From: Moniliophthora roreri
Taxonomy: Eukaryota; Basidiomycota; Agaricomycetes; Agaricales; Marasmiaceae
Length of the DNA: 64,000 nt
Assembly: GCA_001466705.2 (NCBI GenBank)
Contig: LATX02000246.1
Coordinates: forward strand, 124,001 to 188,000
Reading direction: 5' to 3'
Shown: positions 34,450 through 46,190 of the stretch, one piece after another
Layout of the letters: every line of letters begins with the position of its first letter
Numbering within the stretch: the first letter of the stretch is position 1
Made by a program: the position numbers and the translations under genes
The notes under the pieces: model-generated
The model's input: the letters and a program-made list of their open reading frames with translations, nothing else
Database searches by the model: none
What the model was told of the DNA's origin: nothing

Positions 34450-36359
34450 GGTGGGCCAAAGGGAAGAGGGGGGGGGAGTGAAGAAAAAAAAAAAAAGGGC
34501 AAAGGCTGTCTGGCTGTTTGGCTGACTGGCTGACTGTGCTGTGTATGACGACCGTCACCAAGCCCTTACGGTCACTAGTCTCCGCTCCACGTGGCAAAGA
34601 ATATTCTCACGCACACGCTGTACTTCTCATCGCAAATGGTAGCTCAAATAAAACATTCTGTATATGGTAGCCCTCTGCTCGTCTACTGCAAGGGCACACT
34701 CTGCGTCATAAGCCCCTCCAGGCTCCCACCAGCGACTCGGTCGGAATCTACTTCTCTCCGCCGACCATTATGGCCCTTGTTTCTCCGACGGCTTGGGCCT
34801 GCCGAGTTCCTCGCCTCCGAAAAGAATAAAAAAAAAAACAGGAGTGACCTTGACAATTGAGGCGTTTGGTATGCACCCTTCCAACAAGTTTGCTTTCACA
34901 AGACCTCGGGAGGGCATCAAACTATCGGCGCCTATACACTAGTCAGGCACCGGCGAAAACTCGTCCCGCGACCGCGTTCAAACATCAATACTTACCCCCA
35001 TGTTCAATACTTCCCAGGACGGTATATAAGTAAAATGCCCGTATTACCTTGTACTCAAAATGCAGGATTGTGCACTGGCTAGGAGTAACCATGACCTACG
35101 CGCATAATAACCGGCACCCCAAATCCAGACATAAATATAGCCGCACAATGATTCGGTCTTCTTTTCCCGATGAGACTATCCTCCCGGCTTACCTTCATCT
35201 CCGTGATTAAAGCAGATTCTCATGTTCCTGTCACGTACTAACCTGTACCAAGGTAGACTCAAACCACCAGAACAGGAAGATCTCACAGCTGTCCCCTCCC
35301 CTCCCTCAGAGTTTGGCACAGCTGGTGACTGTCATGTCATCATATCCAGCCTGGGCCCAGTTGAGACATTGAAGGAGAACGACGACTCCTAGATGACTGG
35401 TCTAAGTAATAAATGGCGAATTCAATGACGCTAATAGACTTTTTCATGCGTATGACGATGACAGGCAAGACAAAAAAAATTCAGACCCCCATTATTTTTC
35501 GGAATGACAGACGATAAATCCAAAGATCGATCTCAGTGACAGCTAGGTAGGTACAACAAGTGGGCCGAGTAAAACTCATCGTATCACAATGGTTATCTAC
35601 GCGACTGTACATAGCCGTGTAGTTTTTCTTCAAGATCTCGAGTGCGTGTATATTCCAGAAAGCTACAGTATTGAAAAACGTGACCAGTCTGTCGACAGCT
35701 TACGTTAAGGTATGGGCCATCCAAACCCGACCAACCCCGCGTGGTGCCCTGTCACAGCACGTCACACTGTCCTAAAGCGGCGTTCAACCCACAAATGCAC
35801 GTCCCTTCGTCGTTAGACCCAATGAATACACTAAGTAAGACCTAAATCTTGTTCAAATACATTATAAAAGTGTAGAATCCAAGTATGAAGGTATTTAATG
35901 TAAAACTGAGAGTATAGTTCTCAAAAATGGTAAAGTAGGGCTTTAACCCGCCACAAAATGCAACTATTTGATGTCCGCTCGCTCCATATCATCCATCAAG
36001 CTCTGAGGAAGGACCCTATGACCTTTGTACCTCCTAGCTGCCCATGCTGCCTGCCTCCCATTCAACCCTTTAGAGTATTCTTCATAGGCGGCATAGCGCG
36101 CTGTGATGGACGCGTAAATGAGGTGATTTCAGCGCGTGGGTGCAGTATTTTCGGAACTCCTCCCTCAATTCTGCTCCGTTTTCCTTAATTTTTGGATGCA
36201 CATGAACTACGACATAATTAGCATAACTTTTAGGTCGAGAATTGTTCATTGGTATGAAAATTATGGTGAAATACGCTACTCTAGGAAAATGCATCCCGAT
36301 TTGGGCGTGTCACGCTCGCGCCACGTGGGGTTGGTCGGATTTGGATGGCCCATACCTTA
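34450..36359. other. chitin synthase upstream region, no gene
   Basis: About 1.9 kb with no reading frame of note. The part next to the ATG has G-rich and A-rich runs (34467-34496) and CTGGCTG repeats, probably leader and promoter. The remainder up to the MITE at 36360 is unassigned. Confidence 0.4.
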
Positions 36360-36812
36360 GGGCCTGTTCGATGGCACCGTGTAAACTAGTCGGATCAAGC
36401 CAAAACAGTCGCCGTCCGATTTCCCGACCGAAAATGATTTCCTATATCGTATGAGAGCTGTTCGATGGCACCAGATTTCCCATCCTTTCCATGTCACACC
36501 CATTTAGACTCTTGTAAACTTGCATTCTCAGTGTCTCTTGGTTCTTCTTACCCATCTTATCACTCTTTATTCATCAATCCTTTCATAAGCTGCTCAGAGA
36601 ACCGACGTTCATTGCCAGTGTGCTGATCATTAAGAACTGCACGACGATGAAGGAAGAACAAAGTTGATCAATTATCTATCAATCTATCTACAAGGATGAT
36701 GTGACTCATGTATGACTATCCGCCCAGCATCCGTTTCGGCGTCATCGGGCATCTTTTCCCGTTATCGTACTCGGAAGCGGATAGGACGTCCGTGGTGCCA
36801 TCGAACGGCACC
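36360..36812 (+). mobile_element. PIF/Harbinger-type MITE, copy 1
   Basis: 453 bp flanked by TTA target duplications (36357-36359 and 36813-36815). The left terminus GGGCCTGTTCGATGGCACC and the inward-read right terminus GGTGCCGTTCGATGGCACC are inverted repeats. A 3-bp TTA/TAA duplication with GGGCCTGTT ends is typical of PIF/Harbinger (Tourist-like) elements. No coding capacity. Two more copies are at 60268-61773 and 62169-62614. Confidence 0.85.
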
Positions 36813-37028
36813 TTATAATTATAGAGAAGAGCGCCAGTCACCGACTATCCTACTTAACCTCAATGTTAGTCTTCTACTAATTTCCAGAGGCTCACGGAAG
36901 AAATTGAAACTGCTGCGCTGACATTCTACCGCCGGACGGGCTTCAACTCTGGAGGATTCTCGGTATGACCAAAAAGCATGCGCGCGTTGAGAAAGGCGGC
37001 AACACCTAACAATACTACATGCCTGTAT

Positions 37029-37071
37029 ATGTACATGCATAATCACAGTGACTGTGATTATGCATGTACAT
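37029..37071. repeat. perfect 43-bp palindrome
   Basis: Two 21-bp arms, ATGTACATGCATAATCACAG plus T and its exact reverse complement, are separated by one G at 37050. The corresponding place in the duplicated copy (about 40855-40895) has only the left arm, up to ATAATCA, followed by unrelated sequence. Confidence 0.95.
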
Positions 37072-38230
37072 CGCGTAGCCCCTTCTTTCTTGTAATCACG
37101 AACCCGTGAACGGACATCCCGAAGCCAAAATCGGTCCGAGGCACTTCAGCGAATGATTTCCGACGTCCTGAATTGAAACATACCTGATGTAATTGAGTTA
37201 AAAGACTACCTGCAGCCATCGTAGGAGACCAAGGACAGGTACCTATCATGATCTGGTCTTCAAGAGCATACGAGCTATTCAGTCAAGGCCTGAGTATAAA
37301 GGAGTGCTACAACGGGGTTGGGATCATACCTCGAGGGTGACACCGTCTCCGCACTTGGGAAATGGGATTATGAAGTGAAACGAGAAGCAACCTATGTTAA
37401 CGGTAGGGGATTTCCACACCGAAATCAGTGTGTTGAACAATTCCAACTACTCCGATCGGGGAGGTACAATGAATATATGAGAGCGCAGAAGAGAAACCAA
37501 TGCTTACACATACGCATGTATCAGTCAGTGCTCCAAAGACTCCTCCGAGTAAGCGTTCCGGGCTTTCCGAGTTATCTCTCTTTGTGATGGTGCCTAGAGA
37601 ACCTGCTGGGGTGCTTGAAGACCGCAGACAATGGAAGCCAAAAAGCACCGTCAAGGTCAACTCGGGTACTCGAATATCTCTGGCTGTCGTCGCAGTTGAT
37701 TCGGTAGGCTTCTGGATTTCTTCCGTGAACACAGAGTATGATGAGCTTGATTTGCGCCAGTGACTGTCACTATGGTACCAGCTCAGGATAGCACTGTGGA
37801 TGGTATGAATAAGTAAAAAAAAAAAAACAAAAAAAGCAACGAAAGGAGGGATCCATGACACAATGCTCCAAACTTCCTTCCCAAATTGATTAGTAGTAAT
37901 GTCGTTGTTTTCCATGATCCTTTCGTGATGCTCTAAAACAAATCATCGGAAAGCTGAACAAAAGTACGAAAGAAAAGACTTACCAGTACCTCCCACTTTG
38001 GACAATCTGGCTCTACCTCATCCAATGTAGGCTTGTGCTGAAGGGAAGACTCCAACTGGTGCATACGATTCCCTGGATCTCGGCAATTCCTGCCAGCGTC
38101 CCAGGCGAAAAATCTCCACAAAAAGGCTGAGGTGAGAAAAGAACGGCGAAACATGTATAAGAGCTTACCATCCCACTGCTTATCCCAGTGGCTTTCAAAG
38201 AGCCATACGCGTGAATCGCAATGGTGATGG
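37058..38230 (-). pseudogene. hypothetical multi-exon gene, segmental copy 1
   Basis: Minus-strand open segments with plausible splice sites, conserved in the copy at about 40890-42060: FLWRFFAWDAGRNCRDP (near 38100), then PTLDEVEPDCPKWEVL followed by GTAAGT, then an exon with MENNDITTNQFGKEVWS (37915). Near 37060-37250 a frame reads TDFGFGMSVHGFVITRKKG. I could not join these into one frame. The donor equivalent to ATG-GTATGT in copy 2 is changed to ATG-GATCCC here. No family recognised; possibly decaying in both copies. Confidence 0.35.
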
Positions 38231-38660
38231 TGGTGGTAAAGAGGATTTATGAAATTAAATTGACTCGTCGAGTTTTGGTTGAGGCACGATGATCGTCAGG
38301 GTTCAAATTTCAAACTCCGCTCGCCGCCCTCCAGCGATTCGATGTCAAATCTCGCTTCAAACCTCCCATACTCATAACGATCTCGCACTTGATGCTCAAA
38401 GCTCTGCGAACAATGGATGCAACACTACTCTCGACAGGTCAACCTTAAATTCTAAAACGCCCTTGTTCTTTTTGTACCCTGGTTTTGCCGACTCGGGACC
38501 ACTGCTCAAACTGTGCATCTGTCATTTATGTAAGGTGTCGTTCTTCAACGTACAAGTCTCTCTGCTCATTCGACCCTAACGACTCGCAGTCATATACGGG
38601 CAGGGACCAGACTGTACTATTGTAACCTTCACAATCCCTGCCGCCCGTGGTTCAACACTG

Positions 38661-40021
38661 ATGTCTGAGAATCTCTCTCACATGTAAGCCCTTCGAAACG
38701 CTCCACATACAATTGTTGACTCTGCATGTTTCTTAGAGCAGGACCTCTGGTATGGTGCACGTATTTTCCAACTTCGGCAAAGTCTGATGCTCTTGATAAA
38801 GCTCTCCGGTTATTTGTTGAATTGGGGCCTGTATGGTGTCCTTTCAGTTCAAGTTTGTACGTGCTCCTGTCTGATATCCCCGTCATACCCTTGTTGAAAT
38901 ATAGATCGCCAAGATGTGTACTGGACAGCGTTCCCGAACGATTCTCGATCTGCTCAAGCTCTCGTATATGGCATATACCTTTTGGATACAGCGCAAACTT
39001 TTTCTCTGACTTACGATGCTCTCCAAACTTTCGCCGTCGGTTTTTCGGACCCTGCTTCCGTGGACAAGGTTCATAATCTCTGGCTAGATACTTATTTGAT
39101 TGATGGGATAGGTCTGTGATCATTTATTAAATGAATCATGTAATGCAACGCGCTCAGCTCCTCCGGATAGTTGCCTTCCTTGTCCAAGTTTACTACGCCA
39201 AAAGAATCCTTAGGCTACTGCCCAAGTATAAAATAATTCCCGGAACTATCGTTTTAGTAGGTGAAACACGATATGATACTTGGCCACAGCGTGCTGATAG
39301 CTCCCTCTTAGCTAGCCATCACACAACTTGTCGGCATGATAGATGTATGCATTAAAATCAAAAACATCGGATCGTTCTCTGTACAGCAGCGACTTATTGA
39401 TACAGCTGGAATCGTCACATCTATGGTGAGTCTGAAACTAGTGCAGTGCAGGACATTCATTTATTGAACTTCCATCATAGCTTTGGATTGGGTGCTCCGC
39501 GATTGCTGACGTCCTCATCGCTGCCACAATGGTATACTCTGTCCGTCTGATCATTGGCAATTCTTTTCCGGCGGCTTCTTACAGTATTGCTCTATAGCTC
39601 TCACGTTTCGACACCACGTTTCAAGAGACTCAAAGTCTTATCAGGCGTCTCAATAAGCTTATGATGGAAACATGCAGCCTCGTAGGTTGGTGATTCCTCA
39701 TCAAACCCAGTCCCTAAATACATTAGCACTGACTGAGCACCCATAGCTATAACGAGTCTTCTTCAACCTTGTCTTTTCTGGCTGTTTCCAAGACGAAGTT
39801 ACCATATTACGCCTGCTTTGGTCATCGCAAAGCTCTACTCCAATTCGCTATTGGTGGTTTTAAACAGTCGGGCCAGGGTTCACGGCGGGAGGGGAAGTTT
39901 AAACGGCCAGGTGACTGAAGGGACGGACTGGAGGACGAGTGTTCGCGTTGTTACTAACCGCGACACGGAAATTCCACTGTCGACTCGAAGTTATAAGCCG
40001 AGTACATTCCAAAGTGATTAA
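38661..40021 (+). CDS. DUF6534-type 7-TM protein, gene B
   Basis: Nine exons splice to 306 aa: 38661-38683, 38737-38749, 38802-38856, 38905-39111, 39171-39256, 39312-39425, 39481-39540, 39598-39685, 39747-40021. Blocks: AGPL micro-exon, LSGYLLNWGLYGVLSVQV, YWTAFPNDSRSAQALVYGIY, FLVQVYYAKRILRLL, LWIGCSAIADVLIAATMVYS, LSRFDTTFQETQSL, ITSLLQPCLFWLFP and VIAKLYSNSLLVVLNSRARV. About seven membrane helices, then a hydrophilic tail with TEGTDWRTSVRVV. All splice phases hold and no stop interrupts it. It lies inside the first copy of the segmental duplication; gene C is its duplicate. Confidence 0.9.
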
Positions 40022-40570
40022 AGGAACCTATACTATGGGCCTGGTTTAATGGCGAGTACATATTTTGGGACAGAAAGTTGTTGGTTCTCGTTTTTGTGAC
40101 AATTATTACAGATTAATGCATTCAAATTCAAGACGGGAAGTCGTACCACCGCGATCCAACGTGCGGGAATCGTTGCTCGTGAAAGACATGCGTTATGACT
40201 GTTATCGAGTGAGTGACTTGGAGTTTACTAAATCAGATTGGAATAATTGCCCCTTTTCTATTCCTTTGGGTGGTTGTGAAGTGTCGGAAGATGAGTTTAT
40301 GAGTCATTGGTCAGGCTCTTGTACTCCCAGTTGGGTAGCTTGAATGGCACGGCGGTGCCGTGAGGACGTTTCACCCAAATGCTACTTGAAAGGTTAGCTC
40401 GCGTTTACATTCTTACGAGTTGCCGAGCAATTATACAGCATTTTTGTCGCTGAAGAAGCCTACTTGTGGATGGTCTACGGTTGCACAGCAGGTTCAGGTT
40501 TCCAATCTTCGCGAAGAAGCTTGATGCCGATAGGTACCCGTCAATGCCCAATTGAACTAAATTGAATGCC

Positions 40571-40594
40571 CCAATCTGTCGACGTTCACATTAT
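40571..40594. other. junction between segmental duplication copies
   Basis: 24 bp of non-homologous sequence separate the two copies. No target-site repeat or microhomology is obvious. Confidence 0.5.
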
Positions 40595-40889
40595 GTAGAA
40601 GAGCGCTAGTCACCAACTACCCTACTTAACCTCAATGTTGGACCACGGATGAAATTGAAGCTACTGCGCTGTCGTTCTATCGCCAGACAGGCCTCAACTT
40701 TGGAAGATTCTCGGTATGAGCAAGGCATGCGCGCGTTGTAAATTAGTCTCGAGAACCAGATTGACGATACTACCTGACGATCACAGCTGTAAATGACAAG
40801 CGATTCCGATCCAATGTTAGAGGCGACAACGCCTAACAATACTACATGGCCGTATATGTACATGCATAATCAGTCTCCTTCAATGCCAG

Positions 40890-42060
40890 TACATCGCGCA
40901 GCCCCTTCTTCCTTGTAATCACGAACCCGTGAACGGACAGCCCGAAGCCAAAATCGGTCCGAGGCACTTCAGACCTAATCAGCGAACGATGTCTGATATC
41001 CTGAACTAAAACATACCTGGTCTAATTAAGTTGAAAGGCTACCCGCAGCCATCGTAGGAGACCGAGTACAGTACTATCATAATCTGGTCTTCAAGAGCAT
41101 ACGCGCTATTCAGTCAAGGCCTGAGTATAAAGGAGTGCCACAACGGGTTGGGATCATACCTCGAGTACTTAGGGAAAGTGTTTCGGGTGTGACACCGTCT
41201 CCGCCTTTGGGAAATGGGATTGTGAAGTGAGTCTCGAAGCGACCCATGTTCACAGTGGGCGACCTCCCCAATGAGGTCAGTGTGTTGCATGATTTCAACT
41301 GCTTCGATCAGGGAGGTACAATGAATATGTGAGAGCGCAGAAGAGAAACCGACGCTTACACATACGCATGTATCAGTCAGTGCTCCAACGACCCCTCCCA
41401 GTAACTTAAGTGTTCCGGGTTTTCCGAGTCATCTCTCTTTGTAACGGTGCCTTAGAGAAGCTGCTGGGGTGCCTAAAGACAGCAGGCAGTGGAAGCCAAA
41501 AAGCACTGTCAAGGTCAACTCGTAATCGAATATCTCTGGCTGTCATCGCAGTTGGATTCGGTAGGCTTCTGGATTTCTTCCGTGAACGCAGAGTATGATG
41601 AGCCTTGATTTGCGCTAGTAGCTGTCATTATGGTACCGGTTCAGGATAGCACTGCGGACGGTATGAATAGGTAAAAAAGAGATGCAACGAAAGGAAGAAT
41701 ACATACCATGCAACGCGTCTCCAATGCTCCAACCTTCCTTCCTAACTACCAAATGTCCTTGGTATCCATAATCCCTTCGTGATGCTCTAGAACAAGTCAT
41801 CGGAAAGTTGAACGAAATCACGAAAGAAAACTTACCAGTACCTCCCACTTTGGACAATCTGGTTCTACCTGATCCAATGTAGGCTTGTGCTGAAGGGAAG
41901 ACTCCAACTGGTGCATACGATTCTAGGGTTCTCGGCGATTCCTGCCCGCAGGCTGAGGTGAGAAAAGAACGGCGAAACATGTATAAGAGCTTACCATCCC
42001 ACTGCTTATCCCAGTGGCTTTCAAAGAGCCATACGCGTGAATCGCAATGATGACGGTGGT
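40890..42060 (-). pseudogene. hypothetical multi-exon gene, segmental copy 2
   Basis: Counterpart of 37058-38230. Recognisable pieces include THFTIPFPKGGDGVTPETL (about 41170-41240) and a segment ending TRLSKVGGTGKF in a shifted frame. Part of the exon with FLWRFFAWDAG is missing near 41950. Copy 2 keeps a canonical GTATGT donor near 41708 where copy 1 does not. The different lesions in the two copies suggest neither is intact. Confidence 0.3.
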
Positions 42061-42491
42061 GATAGTAAAGAGGATTGATGAAGCTTTCGCGTTGGCTCGA
42101 GTTTTGGCTGAGGCGATGCTTTAAATTTCAAACTCCGCTCGCCGCCTCCAGCGATGATGGGCCGGTCGGCGTCAAATCTCGCTTCAAACCTCCCATACTC
42201 GTAACGATCTCGCGATCTCGCATTTAATGCTTGAAGCTCTGCGAACAATGGGTTCAACACTACTCTCGACAGGTCAACCTTAAATTCCTAAAACGCCCCT
42301 GTTCTTGTCTTTGTACCCTGGTTTTGCCTACTCGCACTGGCAGACATCTCGGCACCATTGCTCAAAATGTGCATCTGTCATTTATGTAAGGTGTCATTCT
42401 TCAACGTACAAAGCAGGTAAAAGTCTCTCTGCTCATTCGACCCTAGCTAAAGCATTTGCTAATCGACTCGCGGTCATATACGGGCAGGGAT

Positions 42492-42802
42492 TAGTGATGT
42501 TAGGGGCTCGGCTCAAGCCCTAAACCCAGGCCTGACCGAGCCGAGCCCTACTGTAGGGCTTCGACCGGGCTCAGGGCTCGGGCTTGCATTTCTGAAAGCC
42601 TAAGCCCTAGACGATATGATGGAAAGTGCAACCCGTGGCTGTAGGCAAGTGATACCCAAAAGCCCTGGCCTAAGCCGGGCCCTGCCTACGGCTCGGGCTT
42701 CTGGCGGCTTAAGGCTCGGGCTCAATGTTTGGTGAGCCTGAGCCCTCTCAAGCCAGGCCTAAGCCCGGGGCTTTGAGCCGAGCCGAACCCGCAACATCAC
42801 TA
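42492..42802. mobile_element. hAT-type MITE (311 bp)
   Basis: Flanked by perfect 8-bp duplications GCAGGGAT (42484-42491 and 42803-42810). Termini TAGTGATGTT and its inverted counterpart AACATCACTA, followed by GC-rich inverted sequence (GGGCTCGGCTCAA and TTGAGCCGAGCC). Repeated GGGCTCGG/CCGAGCC motifs fill the interior, so the transcript could fold strongly. Non-coding. Segmental copy 1 preserves an empty-site equivalent near 38594-38606. Confidence 0.88.
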
Positions 42803-42877
42803 GCAGGGATATACGGGCAGGGACCAGATTGTACTACTGTAACCTTCACAACCCCTGCCGCCCGTGGTTCAATACTG

Positions 42878-44200
42878 ATGTCTGAAAGTCTCTCTCAATT
42901 GTAAGCACTTCGAACGCTCCACATACAAGTGTTGACTTTGCATGTTTATTAGAGCAGGACCTCTGGTATGGTACACGTGTTTTCTGAGTGGAGCAAAGTC
43001 TGATTAGCTCTCGAAAGCTATCCGGTTATTTGTTGAATTGGGGCCTGTATGGTGTCCTCTCAGTTCAAGTTTGTACGTGCTCCTGTCTGATATCCTTGTT
43101 ATACCCTTATTGAAATGTAGATTTCCAAGATGTGTACTGGACAGCGTTCCCGAACGATTCTCGATCTGCTCAAGCTCTCGTATATGGCATATACCTTTTG
43201 GATACAGCGCAAACTTTTTCTCTGACTTACGATGCTTTCCAAAATTTTGTCGTCGGTTTTACGGACCCTGCTGCACTCGACAAGATTCACAATCTCTGGC
43301 TAGATACTTATTTGATTGATGGGATAGGTCTGTGGTCATTTATTGAACGAACCATGTAACGCAGCACGCTCAGCTCCTCCGGATAGTTGCCTTCCTTGTC
43401 CAACTTTACTACGCCAGAAGAATCCATAGGCTACTGCCCAATTCTAAAATCATTCCCGGAATTATCGTTTTCATGGGTGACACGATATAATACTTGATCA
43501 CAGAGTGCTGATAACTCCCTCCTAGCTAGCCATCGCCCAATTCGCCGGCATGATAGATGTATGCATTGACATCAAAAAAATCGAATTGTTCTCTCTGCAA
43601 CAGCGACTTATTGATTTAGACGGAATCGTCACATCTGTGGTGAGTCTGAAACTAGTGCAGAACATTCATTCCTAAATTTCCTTCATAGCTCTGGATTGGG
43701 TGCTCCGCGATTGCTGACGTCCTCATCGCTACCACAATGGTGTACTCTGTCCGTCTAATCATTGGCAATTCTTTTCCGACAGTCTCTTACAGTATTGCTT
43801 TACAGCTCTCACGTTTCGACACCACGTTTCGAGAGACTCGAAGTTTAATCAGGCGCCTCAATAAGCTTATGATGGAAACATGCAGCCTCGTAGGTTGGTG
43901 ACTCCACATCAAACCCAATTCTTGCTTCATTAGTACTGACTGACACCCATAGCTATAACGAGTCTTCTTCAACCTTGTCTTTTCTGGTTCTTTCCAAGAC
44001 GAAGTTACCATATTACGCCTGCCATAGTCATTGCAAAGCTCTACTCCAATTCGCTATTGGTAGTTTTAAATAGTCGGGCGAGAGTTCACGGCAGGAGGGG
44101 AAGTTTAAACGGCCAGGTGACTGAAGGGACGGACTGGAGGACGAGTGTTCGCGTCGTTACTAACCGCGACACGGAAATTCCACTATCGACTCGAAGTTAA
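42878..44200 (+). pseudogene. DUF6534-type 7-TM protein, gene C (possible splice defect)
   Basis: Duplicate of gene B, starting MSESLSQLAGPL, with the same micro-exon and blocks (YFQDVYWTAFPNDSRSAQ, FLVQLYYARRIHRLL, LAIAQFAGMIDVCIDIKKI, LWIGCSAIADVLIATTMVYS, VIAKLYSNSLLVVLNSRARV). No nonsense codon was found in any exon, and the tail stops slightly earlier than in B (STRS then TAA at 44198-44200). The fifth donor, GTTTTA then GTAGGT in B, is GTTTTC then ATGGGT here, so the GT is gone. Using a GT 4 nt downstream would shift frame. Using the GTTTTC itself would delete two codons in frame. The gene may therefore be crippled or alternatively spliced. Confidence 0.72.
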
Positions 44201-44779
44201 TTATAAGCCGAGTACATTCCAAAGTGATTGAAGGAACCTATACTATGGGCCTGGTTTAATGGCGAGTACATACTTTGGGACAGAAAGTTGTTGGTTCTCG
44301 TTTTTGTGACAATTACAGATCGGTGCATTCGAAGTCAAGACGGGAAGTCGTACCACTGCAACTCAACGTGCGGGAGTCGTTGCTCGTGAAAGACATGCGT
44401 TTATGATTGTCCATCGAGTGAGTGGCTTAGAGTTTACTGAATCAGACCGGAATAATTGCCTCTTTTTTATTCCTTTGGATGTTGTGGCTCGGAAGTTGGA
44501 AGATGAGTTTATGAGTCACTGGTCAGGCTCTCGTACTCCTAGTTGGGTAGCTTGAATGGCACGGCGGTGCCGTGAGGACGTTTCACCCAAATGCTACTTG
44601 GATGGTTAGCTCGCGTTTACATTCTTACGAGTTGCCAAGCAATTCTACAGCATCTTTATCGCTGAAGAAGCCTACTTGTGGATGGTACGGTTGCCCAGTA
44701 GGCTCAGGTTTCCAATCTTCGCGAAGAAGCTTGATGCCGATAGGTACCCATCAATGTCCAATTGAACTGAATTGAATGC

Positions 44780-46190
44780 TAGCTAACCCGCTGAAGTTGT
44801 CTTAGGCTCTATCCAACGGTGTCGCAGCAAAACATTAACTCGTTGTTTTCCCTCGCAAAGTTGCACACTTTCTTGTGCAGGCTAGCGTGAGAAGTCATTT
44901 GCACTGATGCGCGGCGGCGAAGCTCGCTTGGAAGACAAGGCGATAGAGTTCAGTTGGCGGCTGTGGGTCGGTGCACCCATGCACGTACCTCTGCAAATTC
45001 TCAAGAAACGAAACTCCGGAGACCACGCGGAATCATCGAAAACAACAGCAATAGAATTGGTGATTCTGCCAAGCCATTACAGCCTAAGTAAAGTTGTGTC
45101 GAGAACATGGATGATGGCTCATGCGCTCATGGTTGAGGACTTCCGGTGCTCATCAACTTCCTACCCACTACGTTTTCGATAAGAGTGCAGAGTCTCGGTA
45201 GATATAAGCACCACTCACCGAGATATTCGCTGACCCGGTATTAAGGCAAGGCAGACTCCTTGCAACTTCCGGCATCAGTCCCTGGAGTTGGTTCTTGTCC
45301 AGGATGCAGAAACGAAGTATTTCCCGGTAATCTTGGTATCAATCTCAGCGTATCAACAGGCAGGAACACCAAATTCGTGCTCAGTTTTCGGAGGGAATGA
45401 AGTATTTCGTATGATATGTTTTCCGTATACAATCAGTGGCGGTAGCGAACAGCTTTTAGAAGGCCTTCCCTGCCGTAAATATCCAGGATCTGCACTAATT
45501 TGGCACTAATCATTTCGGACTCACTCAAATCACTGGGCCAAACCTGCTGGGCAACCGTAATGGTCGGATTTCCCAGTGTCGCCTGAATTACGTATCAGTG
45601 GCGGACTAAATTCTAGTTCTAGACGTTTAGTCTAATATGTAAGAGAAAAAAGATTCATCGCTTTAATTCTTTCGACCCCTGCTAATAGATTTCGTTTTAG
45701 TCTGACGGCCAGTAATGTCAATAAGGTCAATACAATGCATGATCCCGGCCTCGAGGCATGCTAATTCACAGCTGTATAGGGGTTGATACCATTCCCTTCT
45801 TACGACTTCCTCGAATTCATGATCAGACTTGAGCGCATCACCATACCAAGACTTAGAGAGGCCTGATTCGCCCACAACACTGCGGGGTCAGATCGCAGTA
45901 ATTTCCAATTTCCGGACTTCCCAGCAATTCCTCGATTATTGGTTCATTGAACCTTAATGCTTTTCGTTACCGCCCCGTGTTGCCCATCAAAGCTGCATCT
46001 ATCGGGTCAATTTTAAATACTACTTTAAGCGGCACGATATATTCGGTAAGGAAAAGTTTCCCCGTCTGCTTCCGAGTCATTCGACCCTTCCTAATGGAAC
46101 AATTGGTTGCACAGGAACGCAATGCTGAATATATTCTTAAAAGCACTCTTTCAACCAGTCGGTCTTCCTACGATTTATACCTCTTGGAGT
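44780..46190. other. intergenic, no gene recognised
   Basis: Short frames only. The last part, about 45935-46190 (upstream of gene D), resembles the upstream sequence of gene E at 48525-48747, so D and E were duplicated with their promoter regions. Confidence 0.4.

Larger units (their letters stand above)
36827..40570. repeat. segmental duplication, copy 1
   Basis: About 3.7 kb homologous over its length, in the same orientation, to 40595-44779. It carries a minus-strand hypothetical gene and DUF6534 gene B. The boundaries are where similarity starts (GAGAAGAGCGCCAGTCACC) and stops (ATTGAATGCC). Confidence 0.88.
40595..44779. repeat. segmental duplication, copy 2
   Basis: About 4.2 kb corresponding to 36827-40570. 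The extra length includes a 311-bp hAT-type MITE (42492-42802). The minus-strand hypothetical gene has a deletion (around 41950) relative to copy 1, and gene C has an altered splice donor. Confidence 0.88.
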
